Of a stretch of DNA of 64,000 nt, positions 35,929 through 47,558 are shown piece after piece (the stretch's first letter is position 1; the number at the start of each line of letters is the position of its first letter). The notes below the pieces were generated by a model, which was given only the letters and a program-made list of their open reading frames with translations, was not told where the DNA came from and searched no databases. A program made the position numbers and the translations under genes. This stretch comes from Candidatus Butyricicoccus avistercoris (GTDB lineage Bacteria > Bacillota > Clostridia > Oscillospirales > Butyricicoccaceae), in contig DXIE01000008.1 in assembly GCA_019113005.1 (NCBI GenBank), positions 1 to 64,000 of the forward strand. The letters are read 5' to 3'.

Positions 35929-37974
35929 TTAAGCGGCAGGTTCAGCCTCTGTTTGAGTTGTTTCAGAAGGTGAGGCATCATCTTCTGCACTTTCTCCATA
36001 AGAGAAGAAACTGTGTAAGGTGTTTTTATAATCAACTGTGTGGTTGATAGTTAAATCTTGATAATCTTTAATTTCAGGGAAAAGATTTACTAAATCACCA
36101 GCAGGATAATAGTTACCCGCAGCATCATAAGCACCCTTTGCACAGATAACAGGCCATTGTTTGCTTTGCTCTAAGATGTGGCTTTGATAATCACTCATAG
36201 GCATATCAACTGCATCAAGCATCATAGGAGCTAAATAGTTAATACTTGTGCGAACATCAGTTTTTTGCTCAATATCATAGTTAGCCCAAATAAAGAATGG
36301 AACCATGTATTTTTTCATAAGTTCATTAGCATCTTTAGTTAGGTTTGGATTTACCCAAGAATAGAAGCTAGAATCTAAAGATGGCTGATGGTCACCAAAG
36401 AATACAACAACAGTTGGCTCATCATAATTTTCAAGAGCGGTTATAAATTCACCAAGAGCTCTATCGCTTTCATGCTGTTCAGATAGATAAAGCTCAGTCT
36501 TAGGGAAGTTGCCCTCTTGACCTACAATAGAAACTGTTTGTTCATAACCATTGCCGCCGCCTTCGTAGCCGCTGTGATTTTGCATGGTTATATTCATAAT
36601 AAACAGTTTTTCATCATCTTCCTTGTTTTCAAGACGGTCTAAAATCTGGTTAAAGTTATATTCGTCACTTGGATATAAACGATAGTAATCAACATCTTTC
36701 ATATCTTCAAGGAAATAAGACTCATCAAAGCCCATTTTGCTGTAAACAGCAGGTCTGTTCCAACCAGCACGCAGCCAAGGGTGCATTGCAACGGTTGTAT
36801 AATCCTGATTGTTAAGTACAGATACTAAAGAGTCATAGTTTTGCACATCGTCAAAGTAGTGCAGATAAACCATAGTATCAGGAATAAATAAAATAGAGTC
36901 GCTAGATAAAAATTCAAATTCAGAGTTAGCAGTTTTAGAACCAAAAATAGATGCATACGCATAACCTGTAATTGCATTTTCATTAGTTCTTAGTGAGTCC
37001 ATAAAAGGTGTAACTTCGATATTGGTTTCAAAATCGCCAAGAACTCTTAAATCACCATAAGATTCGCTCATAATAGCTATAATATTAGGTTTTACATCAG
37101 AGCTTGCAGTAACAGGTTCTTTTTCCTCACGCTGAGCTGCTGTTTCATTTGCGATGGTTTCAACCGCTTGAGCAGAATAATATTCAGGAATATCACTTCC
37201 GCCTTTTTGGCAAAGTGTAGCTAAATTACTTGCAAAGTATAAATCATAGTTAAATGCATTAGAATTAGCTTTATAATAATCGCCGTAGCCTACAAATGGC
37301 AGACATGCAAACAGCATAACAGAAGCAAGAGCTGATAGCTGCTTAAAGCGAACTTTACGACCTCTTACATATTCATCACCGCCCATACGGTACATAGTGA
37401 CAGTCCAGAGGATTAAAAGAGCACCAAGTAAAATAATATATCGGTCTGGAGTGTAGTCATAGTTTTCAGCAACACCAAAAGCGGTTGTAATAGAAGATAT
37501 ATCATCAACAGATATAGGAGAACCTCTAAACAGCCATACATAGTGGTTAACTACGCCAAGTACACCAAAAATACTACAACCGATTACGATAGCTTTACGA
37601 AGTGAATCAGTTCCTACAAATAATAGAACAAACACCGCTGTATGGAATAGAATATTTAAAAGACCAATAAACTTTAATCTTTCGTAATAAGCACCAGAAG
37701 AAATGAGACTTAAGTAAAAGTGTGTAATAAATCCGCAAAATAATAGTGATACAATCCAGCGGATATGACGCACACCTGTAACACCAGTCCAAGGTATCAA
37801 GCGGCTTATAACAAGTACAACACCAGCTACTACAAATGGCATAAATGTCTGACTATTTACAATACGTTCAACTGCTAGATAGTTGAGTAAAACTGCTGTA
37901 TAAAGCATGGAAATGAACAACATACCGTACTTTTTCCAGAAGTTTTTATCAATTTTCCAGAAATTCTTATCCAT
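35929..37974 (-). CDS. LTA synthase family sulfatase/phosphoglycerol transferase
   Basis: 681 aa; N-terminal TMs; NIIAIMSESYGDL, VVFFGDHQPSL. Confidence 0.92.
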   Translation of the reverse strand: MDKNFWKIDKNFWKKYGMLFISMLYTAVLLNYLAVERIVNSQTFMPFVVAGVVLVISRLIPWTGVTGVRHIRWIVSLLFCGFITHFYLSLISSGAYYERLKFIGLLNILFHTAVFVLLFVGTDSLRKAIVIGCSIFGVLGVVNHYVWLFRGSPISVDDISSITTAFGVAENYDYTPDRYIILLGALLILWTVTMYRMGGDEYVRGRKVRFKQLSALASVMLFACLPFVGYGDYYKANSNAFNYDLYFASNLATLCQKGGSDIPEYYSAQAVETIANETAAQREEKEPVTASSDVKPNIIAIMSESYGDLRVLGDFETNIEVTPFMDSLRTNENAITGYAYASIFGSKTANSEFEFLSSDSILFIPDTMVYLHYFDDVQNYDSLVSVLNNQDYTTVAMHPWLRAGWNRPAVYSKMGFDESYFLEDMKDVDYYRLYPSDEYNFNQILDRLENKEDDEKLFIMNITMQNHSGYEGGGNGYEQTVSIVGQEGNFPKTELYLSEQHESDRALGEFITALENYDEPTVVVFFGDHQPSLDSSFYSWVNPNLTKDANELMKKYMVPFFIWANYDIEQKTDVRTSINYLAPMMLDAVDMPMSDYQSHILEQSKQWPVICAKGAYDAAGNYYPAGDLVNLFPEIKDYQDLTINHTVDYKNTLHSFFSYGESAEDDASPSETTQTEAEPAA

Positions 37975-38030
37975 AGTATCTTCCTAGTTCCTTCTTTCAA
38001 GAATTTATTTTCGTTTTTCGTTATACCATA

Positions 38031-38075
38031 AAAACGGTGAAAACTCAATCTTTTTAAGAGAGCTTTCACCGTTTT
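38031..38075 (-). terminator. Intrinsic terminator after rfbA
   Basis: AAAACGGTGAAA...TTTCACCGTTTT, 12-bp arms. Confidence 0.75.
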
Positions 38076-38131
38076 GACATAAAATTTGTGAGTAATCACA
38101 AATTTACATACTATTTACTTGACTTTGCTTA

Positions 38132-38992
38132 TCATAAACACATTAAATATTGACCATAAAGAGTTTGTTTTAATTTGTCAGCAAGAGAATTTAAATCCTC
38201 CTCGGATATATAATTTCTTTTAAAGGCAATTTCTTCAAGACATGCAATATATCGACCAGTTTCATCTTGTACAGTTTTTACTGCTCTTGCAGCTTCTAAA
38301 AGATTGTCAGCAGTACCAGCATCAAGCCAAGTGAATTTTTCATCAAGCTTTATAACATGAAGCTCATTTCGCTTTAAATATTCTATGTTTACATCGGTGA
38401 TTTCTAGTTCACCTCGTGCAGATGGTTTTAATGAATGAGCGATTTCTATAACCTGATTATCATAGAAATATATTCCTGGGATAATATAATTAGACTTAGG
38501 GAAACGAGGTTTTTCTTCAATAGATAATGCATTTCCGTTTTCATCAAATTCAACAACGCCAAAAGCTCTAGGGTCTTCCACATAATAACCGAAAACAGTA
38601 GCACCTTTTTGGTTTATCTTGCCTGCATTTGACATTATTTGTTCAATATTTGGACTGTGGAAAATATTATCACCTAATACAAGACATACAGAGTCATTTC
38701 CTATAAAATGCTCAGCTACAAGAAAAGCGTCAGCAATTCCACGAGGTACTTCTTGTACTTCATAAGATATATTAACTCCCCATTTGCTGCCATTGCCTAA
38801 AAGACGATAAAAAGGACCTTCCTCGCTAGGGGGAATAATTATCATAATATCACGAATACCTGCTTGCATAAGCACAGCAAGAGGATAATAAATCATTGGT
38901 TTATCATATACTGGTAAAAGTGGTTTACAAACAGGGCGAGTCATAGGGTAAAGTCTAGAACCACGACCAGCAGCAAGAATAATTCCTTTCAT
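38132..38992 (-). CDS. rfbA: Glucose-1-phosphate thymidylyltransferase
   Basis: 286 aa; MKGIILAAGRGSRLYPMTRPVCKPLLPVYDKPMIYYPL. Confidence 0.95.
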   Translation of the reverse strand: MKGIILAAGRGSRLYPMTRPVCKPLLPVYDKPMIYYPLAVLMQAGIRDIMIIIPPSEEGPFYRLLGNGSKWGVNISYEVQEVPRGIADAFLVAEHFIGNDSVCLVLGDNIFHSPNIEQIMSNAGKINQKGATVFGYYVEDPRAFGVVEFDENGNALSIEEKPRFPKSNYIIPGIYFYDNQVIEIAHSLKPSARGELEITDVNIEYLKRNELHVIKLDEKFTWLDAGTADNLLEAARAVKTVQDETGRYIACLEEIAFKRNYISEEDLNSLADKLKQTLYGQYLMCL

Positions 38993-39108
38993 ATCTTTCT
39001 CCTAACAGGGGCATACCCATAAATTATTGCCCCTATATTCTATCATAATATTAACCGAAAGTATACAGCAAGAATTTACAGAATAAACCATAAAAATTTG
39101 CCAAATAA

Positions 39109-39140
39109 AAAAGCATTAAAGTAAAAACTCTAATGCTTTT
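39109..39140 (-). terminator. Intrinsic terminator after SEDS gene
   Basis: AAAAGCATTA...TAATGCTTTT. Confidence 0.7.
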
Positions 39141-39146
39141 AGTAAA

Positions 39147-40262
39147 CTATTTAAGCCAGTTTGGTTTTTCTCTCATTCTTACGCCTGCGGCTATACCTAA
39201 GGCTGTATACATAGTTATAACCGATGAGCCACCATAAGAGAAAAGCGGAAGTGTAATACCAACAACAGGGAACATACCAATACACATAAGTATATTTTCA
39301 AATGTTTGGCTTAAAAACATACCTGCAATACCAATTATCATAAGGGAAGAAAAAGTTGTGTTTGCTGTGTAACTTACATAAAATAGTCTTAGTATAAGAA
39401 GTGATAAGAGTGCAAGCACAAGAAGACAACCTACAAGACCAAATTCTTCACCAGCAACAGCAAAAATAAAGTCTGTGTGTTTACCAGGGAAATTAGAATG
39501 TTGCATTTGACTGCCCTGTAAAAAGCCAGAGCCAAAAACTTGACCTGCACCAATAGCAACTTTACTTTTTTCTGTTTGCCATGCTACGGTTTCATTTATA
39601 GCGGGGTCAAATAATACTAAAATTCTATCAAGTCGGAAACCAGAAATGACTTTCCATACAAAAGGTATAGATGCAACAATTACAACTAAACCGCCTGCAA
39701 ACCATTTAAGGCTAAGACCTGCACCAAAAAGCATAACAATAAATATAAAAATATAAGATAGACCTACACCCACATCAGATGATGGTTTAACAACTGCAAC
39801 AAATATAATAAGCAAATGAAGTCCTAAACCAAGAAGTGTTCTCCAGTGGTTCATTCTATCAAATTCCTGTGCAAGATGTGCGGCAAAAGTAAAAATAAAA
39901 ATTACTTTGCCAACTTCACCAGGCTGAATACCGAAAGAGCCAAATCTAAGCCAGCTATGGTTACCGCCTTCACTGAAACCAAGTGGTGTGAAAAGCAAAA
40001 GCTGAAACAGTATATTTGCTACAAAAAAGAATTTCCAATAGCGGGAAAGCTCTTCCAAATCGAAAAGACTTGTTATAACAAATGCAACTATACCTATAAG
40101 CACAGAAATAAGCTGAGTTAATAGGTATTTACTAGACTGTTCCATGCTATAAGTTGCAGAATATACCAAAATACCGCCATAAGTAGAGCAGCAAAGAGCT
40201 ACTATAAGCAAATAAAGGTCTGTATGCTTTAAATAATGTCCAAGTGAACGAAAGCTATACAA
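39147..40262 (-). CDS. SEDS family peptidoglycan polymerase (FtsW/RodA/SpoVE)
   Basis: 371 aa; HSWLRFGSFGIQPGEVGKV, FPGKHTDFIFAVAGEEFGLVG, PLFSYGGSSVIT. Confidence 0.95.
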   Translation of the reverse strand: MYSFRSLGHYLKHTDLYLLIVALCCSTYGGILVYSATYSMEQSSKYLLTQLISVLIGIVAFVITSLFDLEELSRYWKFFFVANILFQLLLFTPLGFSEGGNHSWLRFGSFGIQPGEVGKVIFIFTFAAHLAQEFDRMNHWRTLLGLGLHLLIIFVAVVKPSSDVGVGLSYIFIFIVMLFGAGLSLKWFAGGLVVIVASIPFVWKVISGFRLDRILVLFDPAINETVAWQTEKSKVAIGAGQVFGSGFLQGSQMQHSNFPGKHTDFIFAVAGEEFGLVGCLLVLALLSLLILRLFYVSYTANTTFSSLMIIGIAGMFLSQTFENILMCIGMFPVVGITLPLFSYGGSSVITMYTALGIAAGVRMREKPNWLK

Positions 40263-40447
40263 GATTTCACCTCCAGAAAAATATATAAACGCTTACTACA
40301 TATCATAACATAAAAAAAATATAATTTAAATATCAAAATTAAAATATAATATACTTCATTTTCATATTAAAACTGTGTTATAATAGTTAAAAATGTTGTA
40401 TTAATGGCAAAATTTGTTGATTAAACGGTAAAAGAAAGGGTGTTTTG

Positions 40448-42118
40448 ATGCTTACAGATATTGAAATCGCACAGGCATGTAAAATGAAACCAATAGTAGA
40501 GGTTGCTAAAAAAGCAGGACTAAATGAGGACGATTTAGAGCTTTACGGTAAATATAAAGCTAAAATTTCTGCTGATGTTTGGAAGCGTCTTGCAAATAAG
40601 GAAGATGGTAAGCTTGTACTTGTTACAGCTATAAACCCAACACCAGCAGGAGAGGGAAAAACCACTACAACAGTTGGTTTGGGTCAAGCGATGCATAAAA
40701 TCGGTAAAAATGCAATAATTGCACTTCGTGAGCCATCTTTAGGGCCTGTATTTGGTATTAAAGGCGGTGCAGCGGGTGGCGGTTATGCACAGGTTGTACC
40801 AATGGAGGATATTAACCTGCATTTCACAGGTGATATGCATGCAATCACAGCAGCAAATAACCTATTATGTGCTATGCTTGATAACCATATGCAGCAGGGA
40901 AATACTCTAGGCATTGACCCAAGACGAGTTATTTTCACTCGTGTTATGGATATGAATGACAGAACTCTTAGAAATATCACAATCGGTCTGGGCGGTAAGG
41001 CTAACGGCATACCAAGAGAAGACCATTTTATGATTACAGTTGCAAGTGAAGTTATGGCAATTTTATGTCTTGCATCTGACATTCACGACCTTAAAAAGCG
41101 TTTTGGTGATATCTTAGTCGCTTATACATATTCAGGCGAGCCAGTTTATGCTAAGGATTTAAATGCTCATGGTGCAATGGCAGCTCTTATGAAGGACGCT
41201 ATCAAGCCAAACCTTATCCAAACACTTGAAGGCACTCCTTGTTTAATGCATGGCGGCCCATTTGCAAATATTGCTCACGGCTGTAACTCCGTACAGGCTA
41301 CCAGAATGGCAGCTCGTTTGGCTGATATTGCAATCACTGAGTCTGGTTTTGGTGCAGACTTAGGTGCGGAAAAGTTTATTGATATCAAATGTCGTAAAAC
41401 AGGTTTAAAGCCTGATTGTGTTGTGCTTGTTGCAACTGTTAGAGCTTTAAAATACAATGGTGGCGTTGCAAAAACCGACCTTAACACTCCTAATGTAGAA
41501 GCACTTAAAAAGGGTATTTGCAACCTTGATGCACATTTAGACAATATTGCAAAGTTTGGCGTTCCATGTGTTGTAGCGATTAACGCATTCCCGACCGATA
41601 CTGAGGAGGAAATGGAGTTTATTCGTGAGCATTGTGCAAAGCGTGGAGTAAGAGTTGCACTTAGCGAAGTATTCGCAAAGGGCGGAGAAGGAGGCATTGA
41701 GCTTGCTGAAAAGGTCATTGATGTTTTAGAAAACGAGCAAGCAAACCTAAAAATGCTCTATGAAGATGAAATGCCACTTGCAGAAAAGATTGAAACAATA
41801 GCTAAAACTATTTATGGTGCAGATAAGGTAAATATTATGCCAGCAGCAGCCAAGGAGCTTGATAATATTGCAAAATTAGGCTTTGGAAATCTGCCAATTT
41901 GTATGGCAAAAACCCAGTATTCACTATCTGATGACCAGACAAAACTCGGCAGACCTACTGGTTTTGATATCACAGTTCGCTCTGTAAGACTTGCAGCGGG
42001 TGCAGGTTTTGTGGTTTGTGAAACAGGTGCAATTATGACCATGCCAGGGCTGCCAAAAGTGCCAGCAGCTGAGAAAATTGATATTGATGCAGATGGCAAG
42101 ATTGTAGGCTTATTCTAA
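40448..42118 (+). CDS. fhs: Formate--tetrahydrofolate ligase
   Basis: [60 protein letters not shown]. Confidence 0.98.
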   Translation: MLTDIEIAQACKMKPIVEVAKKAGLNEDDLELYGKYKAKISADVWKRLANKEDGKLVLVTAINPTPAGEGKTTTTVGLGQAMHKIGKNAIIALREPSLGPVFGIKGGAAGGGYAQVVPMEDINLHFTGDMHAITAANNLLCAMLDNHMQQGNTLGIDPRRVIFTRVMDMNDRTLRNITIGLGGKANGIPREDHFMITVASEVMAILCLASDIHDLKKRFGDILVAYTYSGEPVYAKDLNAHGAMAALMKDAIKPNLIQTLEGTPCLMHGGPFANIAHGCNSVQATRMAARLADIAITESGFGADLGAEKFIDIKCRKTGLKPDCVVLVATVRALKYNGGVAKTDLNTPNVEALKKGICNLDAHLDNIAKFGVPCVVAINAFPTDTEEEMEFIREHCAKRGVRVALSEVFAKGGEGGIELAEKVIDVLENEQANLKMLYEDEMPLAEKIETIAKTIYGADKVNIMPAAAKELDNIAKLGFGNLPICMAKTQYSLSDDQTKLGRPTGFDITVRSVRLAAGAGFVVCETGAIMTMPGLPKVPAAEKIDIDADGKIVGLF

Positions 42119-42125
42119 AAAATAT

Positions 42126-42153
42126 AAAAGGCGAGCTTTAAAGCTCGCCTTTT
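42126..42153. terminator. Bidirectional terminator between fhs and metG
   Basis: AAAAGGCGAGCTTTAAAGCTCGCCTTTT perfect palindrome. Confidence 0.88.
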
Positions 42154-42159
42154 TAAGTT

Positions 42160-44160
42160 TTAGCCTAATTTTGCACCCGCTGGAACAGAGTCATCAAGCA
42201 TTAGAAGATGTAGTTCTTCTTTGCCGTCAACCTCACGAATAGCAGAGATAATCATACCATTGGATTCATGTCCCATCATCTTGCGTGGTGGAAGATTTGT
42301 ACAAGCAACAACAGTTTTACCAACTAAATCAGCTGCGTTGTAGAATTTAGCAATACCAGATAAAATCTGACGATTTACACCAGAACCATCATCAAGCTGG
42401 AATTTTAACAGCTTTTCGCTCTTTTCTACATTTTCGCAAGCTAGAACCTTACAAACTGTCATTTCAACCTTTGCAAATTCATCAATAGAAACACAGCCTT
42501 CTGGAATTTCTACTTTTTTAGCCTTCTTTTCAGCCTTCTTAGCAGCTTTTTCAGCTTCTTTAGCCTCTTTTTTAGCCTTCTTTTCTGCCTCTGGGTCAAT
42601 GCCAGTGATTTCTACTAATTTCTTAGCGATATCAATACGAGCAAACAGAATTTCAGCCTCAGATAGCTTATGTCCTGCATTAATTGCACCAAAAGATTTT
42701 AAGGACTCTACACCAGCGTTTTCAAGATTTAGCTGTGCAAAAATCTTATCTGATGTTTCTGGAAGATATGGCTTTAACATAACAGCTGCAAAGCGAATAG
42801 ATTCAAGCAGATTATAAAGTACAGTGCCAAGTCTAGCCTTTTTGCTTTCGTCCTTAGCAAGTGCCCAAGGCATGGTTTCGTCAATATATTTGTTAGAGCG
42901 ACGAAGTAAAGTGAAAATCTCATCAATAGCATCAGCTACATGGAGTCCAGCCATACGAGTTTCAACTTTTTCAGGCAGAGCAAGAGCAACAGCCTTTAAC
43001 TCATCATCAACAGGTTCACAGTCGGTTGGCTCTTGTACAATGCCGTCAAAATACTTTTGTGTCATAGCGATTGTACGGTTTACAAGGTTGCCGAGTACAT
43101 TTGCAAGGTCGCTGTTAATTCTCTCCATAAGCATTTCATAGGTCATAACACCGTCATTTGCAAATGGGATTTCATGCAGTACATAGTAACGCACAGCATC
43201 AACACCAAACCATTTAACAAGGTCATCAGCATAGATAACATTGCCAGTAGACTTGGACATTTTACCGTCACCAACTAAAAGCCAAGGGTGACCAAATACC
43301 TGTTTTGGAAGTTCTTCACCTAAAGCCATTAGGAAGATAGGCCAGTAAATTGTATGGAAACGGATAATATCTTTACCGATTAAATGCACATCAGCAGGCC
43401 AGAATTTTTTATAATGCTCGTCATGGTTGCCGTCTGGGTCATAACCGCAGAAAGTGATATAGTTTGTTAGAGCGTCAAGCCATACATAAACAACATGCTT
43501 TTCATCAAAAGTTACAGGAATACCCCAACTAAAAGAGGTACGAGAAACGCATAAATCCTGTAATCCTGGTTTGAGGAAGTTGTTAACCATCTCATTTTTA
43601 CGGCTTTCAGGCTGAATAAACTCTGGGTGGTCTTCAATATGCTTCATTAAACGGTCAGCATATTTGCTCATTTTAAAGAAATATGCTTCTTCTTCAGCGT
43701 CTGTTACTGGTCGACCACAGTCTGGGCAACAGCCATCAACTAATTGGCTTTCAGTCCAGAAAGATTCGCAAGGTGTGCAGTATTTTCCTTTATAGCTGCC
43801 TTTGTAAATGTCACCTTGCTCATAGAGCTTTTTAAAGATTTTCTGCACTTTTTCTACATGCATAGGGTCGGTTGTACGCACAAATTTATCATAAGTTGTG
43901 TTCATCATATCCCAAATATCATGAATTTGGTTTGCAACACCGTCTACATAAGCTTGAGGAGTTACACCCGCAGCCTCTGCTTTATCTTGAATTTTCTGAC
44001 CATGTTCATCAGTGCCAGTCTGGAAATATACATCATATCCAGTCATACGCTTATATCTTGCAATAGCATCAGCAAGCACAATTTCATAAGTGTTGCCAAT
44101 ATGAGGTTTTGCAGAGGTATAAGCAATAGCAGTGGATATATAATAAGGTTTTTTGTCCAT
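42160..44160 (-). CDS. metG: Methionyl-tRNA synthetase
   Basis: 666 aa; CPDCGRPVTDAE Zn region, KMSKSTGN, C-terminal tRNA-binding OB domain. Confidence 0.97.
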   Translation of the reverse strand: MDKKPYYISTAIAYTSAKPHIGNTYEIVLADAIARYKRMTGYDVYFQTGTDEHGQKIQDKAEAAGVTPQAYVDGVANQIHDIWDMMNTTYDKFVRTTDPMHVEKVQKIFKKLYEQGDIYKGSYKGKYCTPCESFWTESQLVDGCCPDCGRPVTDAEEEAYFFKMSKYADRLMKHIEDHPEFIQPESRKNEMVNNFLKPGLQDLCVSRTSFSWGIPVTFDEKHVVYVWLDALTNYITFCGYDPDGNHDEHYKKFWPADVHLIGKDIIRFHTIYWPIFLMALGEELPKQVFGHPWLLVGDGKMSKSTGNVIYADDLVKWFGVDAVRYYVLHEIPFANDGVMTYEMLMERINSDLANVLGNLVNRTIAMTQKYFDGIVQEPTDCEPVDDELKAVALALPEKVETRMAGLHVADAIDEIFTLLRRSNKYIDETMPWALAKDESKKARLGTVLYNLLESIRFAAVMLKPYLPETSDKIFAQLNLENAGVESLKSFGAINAGHKLSEAEILFARIDIAKKLVEITGIDPEAEKKAKKEAKEAEKAAKKAEKKAKKVEIPEGCVSIDEFAKVEMTVCKVLACENVEKSEKLLKFQLDDGSGVNRQILSGIAKFYNAADLVGKTVVACTNLPPRKMMGHESNGMIISAIREVDGKEELHLLMLDDSVPAGAKLG

Positions 44161-44224
44161 TTTATATAGCTCCTTTCTAAAAAATCCCTTTACCTATTTA
44201 TTTTATCCAAAATTTCTGTTTAAA

Positions 44225-45523
44225 TCAATAGTTTAGGCTAATATCAAAAACATCACCATTTGGAACAGTGGTTGGTTTAATGCTTGTTTTAGACTTTTGG
44301 GCAGTTAAAGCAAAGCTCAAATCAAGAGTTTTGCCACCAGTTAAATTTAATGTGAAATCATAGGTTTTACTTGTATTATATGAAGAAGTCGAGATATTAA
44401 CACCATTTTCTGCTTTATTTGTTGTTAAAACTGCATCAGAGATGTTTTTATTTTCATCAAAATTCATCTTTAAAGTGATAACATTATTATTTAGTGCAAT
44501 ACTTCCGTCTTCATTAGTTACAAAGCTTTCATCACCATAAATATTTTTCATATTATCAAGATAAGCTTTCACAGTGCCTACGCTGTTATCAGGATTTGTA
44601 TTAAGTGTAACTGTTTGAGCAGAAGATGCAAGATAATATATAAAATTAGTGCCAAAAGATAAAGGATTAAATTCAGATATGCAAGCCCAAGTGTTTGGCT
44701 CTAAGCCTAAAGGTGTAAAAATAGAGCCAGATAAGTAAAGCTTATTATCACTTAAAATAGCTGCATAAGAGCCATTGGAAATGCCGTTTAATACGCTTTC
44801 AACTTGAGAATTTACAGCATTTTCACCCTCATTTGCAATAATTGCTGATTTAATAGAATTGATATCTGTTGTGCTAGTGCCAGAAAGCTCTAAATCAGAG
44901 TTATTTTTAACGCCGTTTAGTGTACCGCTTGTGTTAACTGGGATATTGCCCATAGCGGTTTTATATTTCATAGAGTTTGTAAAAGTGCCTGTTAGAGCAA
45001 CATTCTCATTTGAAAAATCAATATATTTTTGTATATTGTTAAACTTATTTTCATATTCGCTCATAAGTTTACCTACATCAACGATTAAAACCGTTCTTGT
45101 GTCATTTACCCAGTCAACACAAGCACCAAGAGCCTCAGAAGCAAATCTAATAGGCACATATGTACGGTTATCTCTTATAAATGGGGCAACATCTATAATT
45201 CTGGTCTGTGACTCACCATTTTCTGTTATGGTAACATCTTGTCTGCCAATTATAAATTTAACAGTTGTATCATCACGCACAGCAGTAATTGTGTTTGTTT
45301 CACCGTTCCAAGAAACTTCAGCGTCCATTTGCTCGAAAATAGCACGAAATGGCACAAAAGTACGGCTGTTTTCAATTATAGGCTTTACATCTGTAAACTG
45401 AACCGCTTTATCATCTACTTTTACAGAAATATCATTTGCTGCAAAAGCGGTTGAAGATAAAGCACTTACCATTAAAGCAGAGCAAAAAGCAGTACCTATA
45501 AAGCTAAAAATTTTCTTTTTCAT
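44225..45523 (-). CDS. Secreted copper amine oxidase N-terminal (stalk) domain protein
   Basis: Signal peptide; KPIIENSRTFVPFRAIFEQMDAEVSWNGETNTITA repeats; start refined to ATG 45523. Confidence 0.85.
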   Translation of the reverse strand: MKKKIFSFIGTAFCSALMVSALSSTAFAANDISVKVDDKAVQFTDVKPIIENSRTFVPFRAIFEQMDAEVSWNGETNTITAVRDDTTVKFIIGRQDVTITENGESQTRIIDVAPFIRDNRTYVPIRFASEALGACVDWVNDTRTVLIVDVGKLMSEYENKFNNIQKYIDFSNENVALTGTFTNSMKYKTAMGNIPVNTSGTLNGVKNNSDLELSGTSTTDINSIKSAIIANEGENAVNSQVESVLNGISNGSYAAILSDNKLYLSGSIFTPLGLEPNTWACISEFNPLSFGTNFIYYLASSAQTVTLNTNPDNSVGTVKAYLDNMKNIYGDESFVTNEDGSIALNNNVITLKMNFDENKNISDAVLTTNKAENGVNISTSSYNTSKTYDFTLNLTGGKTLDLSFALTAQKSKTSIKPTTVPNGDVFDISLNY

Positions 45524-45603
45524 AGCAAATATATCCTTTCTAGACAAGAAAACTATTTTATTTAAGGGTAACACAAACTAAAATAAAACACAACATAAAA
45601 AAA

Positions 45604-45626
45604 GACTGTGTATAAAATACACAGTC
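45604..45626 (-). terminator. Terminator of decarboxylase operon
   Basis: GACTGTGTAT-aaa-ATACACAGTC; minus-strand T7 tract follows. Confidence 0.88.
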
Positions 45627-45643
45627 ATAAGATAAAATGGTTA

Positions 45644-46810
45644 TTAGCCACCGAAAACCTTAATCATAAAGCCAGCAGCAACAGCAGAGCCAATAACACC
45701 AGCAACGTTAGGACCCATAGCATGCATTAGAAGGAAGTTAGCAGGGTTAGCCTTTTGACCTTCAACCTGAGACACACGAGCTGCCATAGGTACGGCGGAT
45801 ACACCAGCAGAGCCGATAAGTGGGTTAATCTTACCACCAGAAAGTTTATACATAATCTTACCGAAGATAAGACCGCCAGCAGTGGAAAGCATAAATGCTA
45901 AAAGACCAAGAATAATAATCTTGATAGTTTCAAATGTCAAGAAGTTTTCTGCAACTGCCTTACAGCCAACAGACAGACCAAGGAAAATGGTGACAATATT
46001 AATCAGTGCATTTTGAGCGGTGTCGGAAAGACGGTCGACAACACCACATTCACGAAATAGATTGCCAAGCATTAACATACCGATTAGAGGTGCGGTATCA
46101 GGCAGAAGTAAAATTACAAAAATAGCAACTGCGATAGGGAAAACAATTTTTTCTGCTTTAGTTACCACTCTTAGCTGAGTCATTTTAACTTCACGTTCTT
46201 TTTGAGTTGTTAAAAGACGCATTAGAGGTGGCTGAATAAGTGGAATAAGAGCCATATAAGAATAAGCAGCGATTGCAATAGCAGGTAAATAAGCCTCGGC
46301 AAGCTTAGAGGCAGTTAAGATAGCAGTAGGGCCATCAGCACCGCCTATAACACCGATAGCTGCCGCAACTGCTGGAGGAAATCCAAGAGCAAGAGCGAGC
46401 AGAAAGGCGGTAAAGATACCAAGCTGAGCAGCTGCACCAAGTAACAGAGAAGATGGACGTGCAATAAGTGGGCCAAAGTCGGTCATAGCACCGATGCCAA
46501 GAAAAATAATAGATGGATAAATAGCGTGTTGTACACCTTGGTATATTACCCATAAAAATCCAGGGCTTTTAGTTGCACCATCGACAACAACAGGGGCATT
46601 AAGCATACCTGTAAGTGGGAAGTTTGCAAGTAAAATACCAAAAGCGATTGGTACAAGCAGTAATGGCTCAAATTTCTTTCCAATACCTAGATACAAAAGT
46701 ACACAAGCTACACCTATCATAATCAAACTTCTAGGGTCTTCAGCAAAAGCGGCAAAACCAGACTCCATAAGTATTTTTTGAAGTGTGCCTATAAAGGAGA
46801 AATCACTCAT
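45644..46810 (-). CDS. oadB: Na+-translocating decarboxylase beta subunit
   Basis: 388 aa; GGADGPTAI, multi-TM; operon context. Confidence 0.95.
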   Translation of the reverse strand: MSDFSFIGTLQKILMESGFAAFAEDPRSLIMIGVACVLLYLGIGKKFEPLLLVPIAFGILLANFPLTGMLNAPVVVDGATKSPGFLWVIYQGVQHAIYPSIIFLGIGAMTDFGPLIARPSSLLLGAAAQLGIFTAFLLALALGFPPAVAAAIGVIGGADGPTAILTASKLAEAYLPAIAIAAYSYMALIPLIQPPLMRLLTTQKEREVKMTQLRVVTKAEKIVFPIAVAIFVILLLPDTAPLIGMLMLGNLFRECGVVDRLSDTAQNALINIVTIFLGLSVGCKAVAENFLTFETIKIIILGLLAFMLSTAGGLIFGKIMYKLSGGKINPLIGSAGVSAVPMAARVSQVEGQKANPANFLLMHAMGPNVAGVIGSAVAAGFMIKVFGG

Positions 46811-46826
46811 TTTTCATTCTCCTTTC

Positions 46827-47204
46827 TTAAGACAGTGTACAAAGTACACTGCCTGTTTCAACAGTAGCACCCTTACTTGTGCAAACAGAAGTTATAGTGC
46901 CATCTTTTGGTGCAAAAATTTCGTTTTCCATTTTCATAGCTTCAAGTATGAACAGAATATCACCTTTTTTAACTTGCTGACCATTTGAGCAGCGTACATC
47001 TAAAATAGCACCAGGCATAGGAGAGGTCACAGGGTCGCCAGAGCCAGCTTGAACTGGAGCTTGAGCTGGAGCAGGCGTTGCAGGTGTCTGAGTTGGTGCA
47101 GGAGCAGGAGCATTAGTTGCTTCTCCAGCATATACTGCGGTAGCTTCGCCCTTTTCTACTTCTACTTCGTATTTTTTTCCGTTTAATGTTACAACATATT
47201 TCAT
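46827..47204 (-). CDS. Biotin carrier protein subunit of decarboxylase
   Basis: 125 aa; Pro/Ala linker; ILEAMKMENEI biotinylation site. Confidence 0.95.
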   Translation of the reverse strand: MKYVVTLNGKKYEVEVEKGEATAVYAGEATNAPAPAPTQTPATPAPAQAPVQAGSGDPVTSPMPGAILDVRCSNGQQVKKGDILFILEAMKMENEIFAPKDGTITSVCTSKGATVETGSVLCTLS

Positions 47205-47222
47205 TTTGTAAGTCCCCCAAGA

Positions 47223-47558
47223 TTAAATAGCTTTAATGCTTTTAAAAATAAGTTCAGAAAGTGGAATTCCTGTTTCATGGCTTACAATAGCCATAATACA
47301 AGCAGCTGTTTTTTCATCGACATCTATAAGTGCAACCTCACCAGCTACACCAGTTACATTAGGCTGTGCAGATGGCTCAGGTTTTGGTCGTGTGGTTGGT
47401 GCTACACGATTATTTACTTGAGGTTTTTGAATAGCAAGTACCACTTTAGATATAATTGGAATCATAAAACAGAGCACAGCAAGCATAATAAATACAATTA
47501 CCATACCACTTAGTGCAACAAGAAAGGAGCTAGCAGTAAGATTACCCATAATCAGCAA
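47223..47558 (-). CDS. OadG-like decarboxylase gamma subunit
   Basis: 111 aa; single N-terminal TM, operon position; start may be internal Met. Confidence 0.8.
   Translation of the reverse strand: MLIMGNLTASSFLVALSGMVIVFIMLAVLCFMIPIISKVVLAIQKPQVNNRVAPTTRPKPEPSAQPNVTGVAGEVALIDVDEKTAACIMAIVSHETGIPLSELIFKSIKAI

Noticed and set aside
40263-40447. Possible riboswitch upstream of fhs
   Set aside because: No recognisable conserved core or convincing long stem by eye in this AT-rich stretch.
41275-41718. 147-aa ORF antisense to fhs
   Set aside because: Shadow ORF; the sense frame is unambiguous formate-THF ligase.
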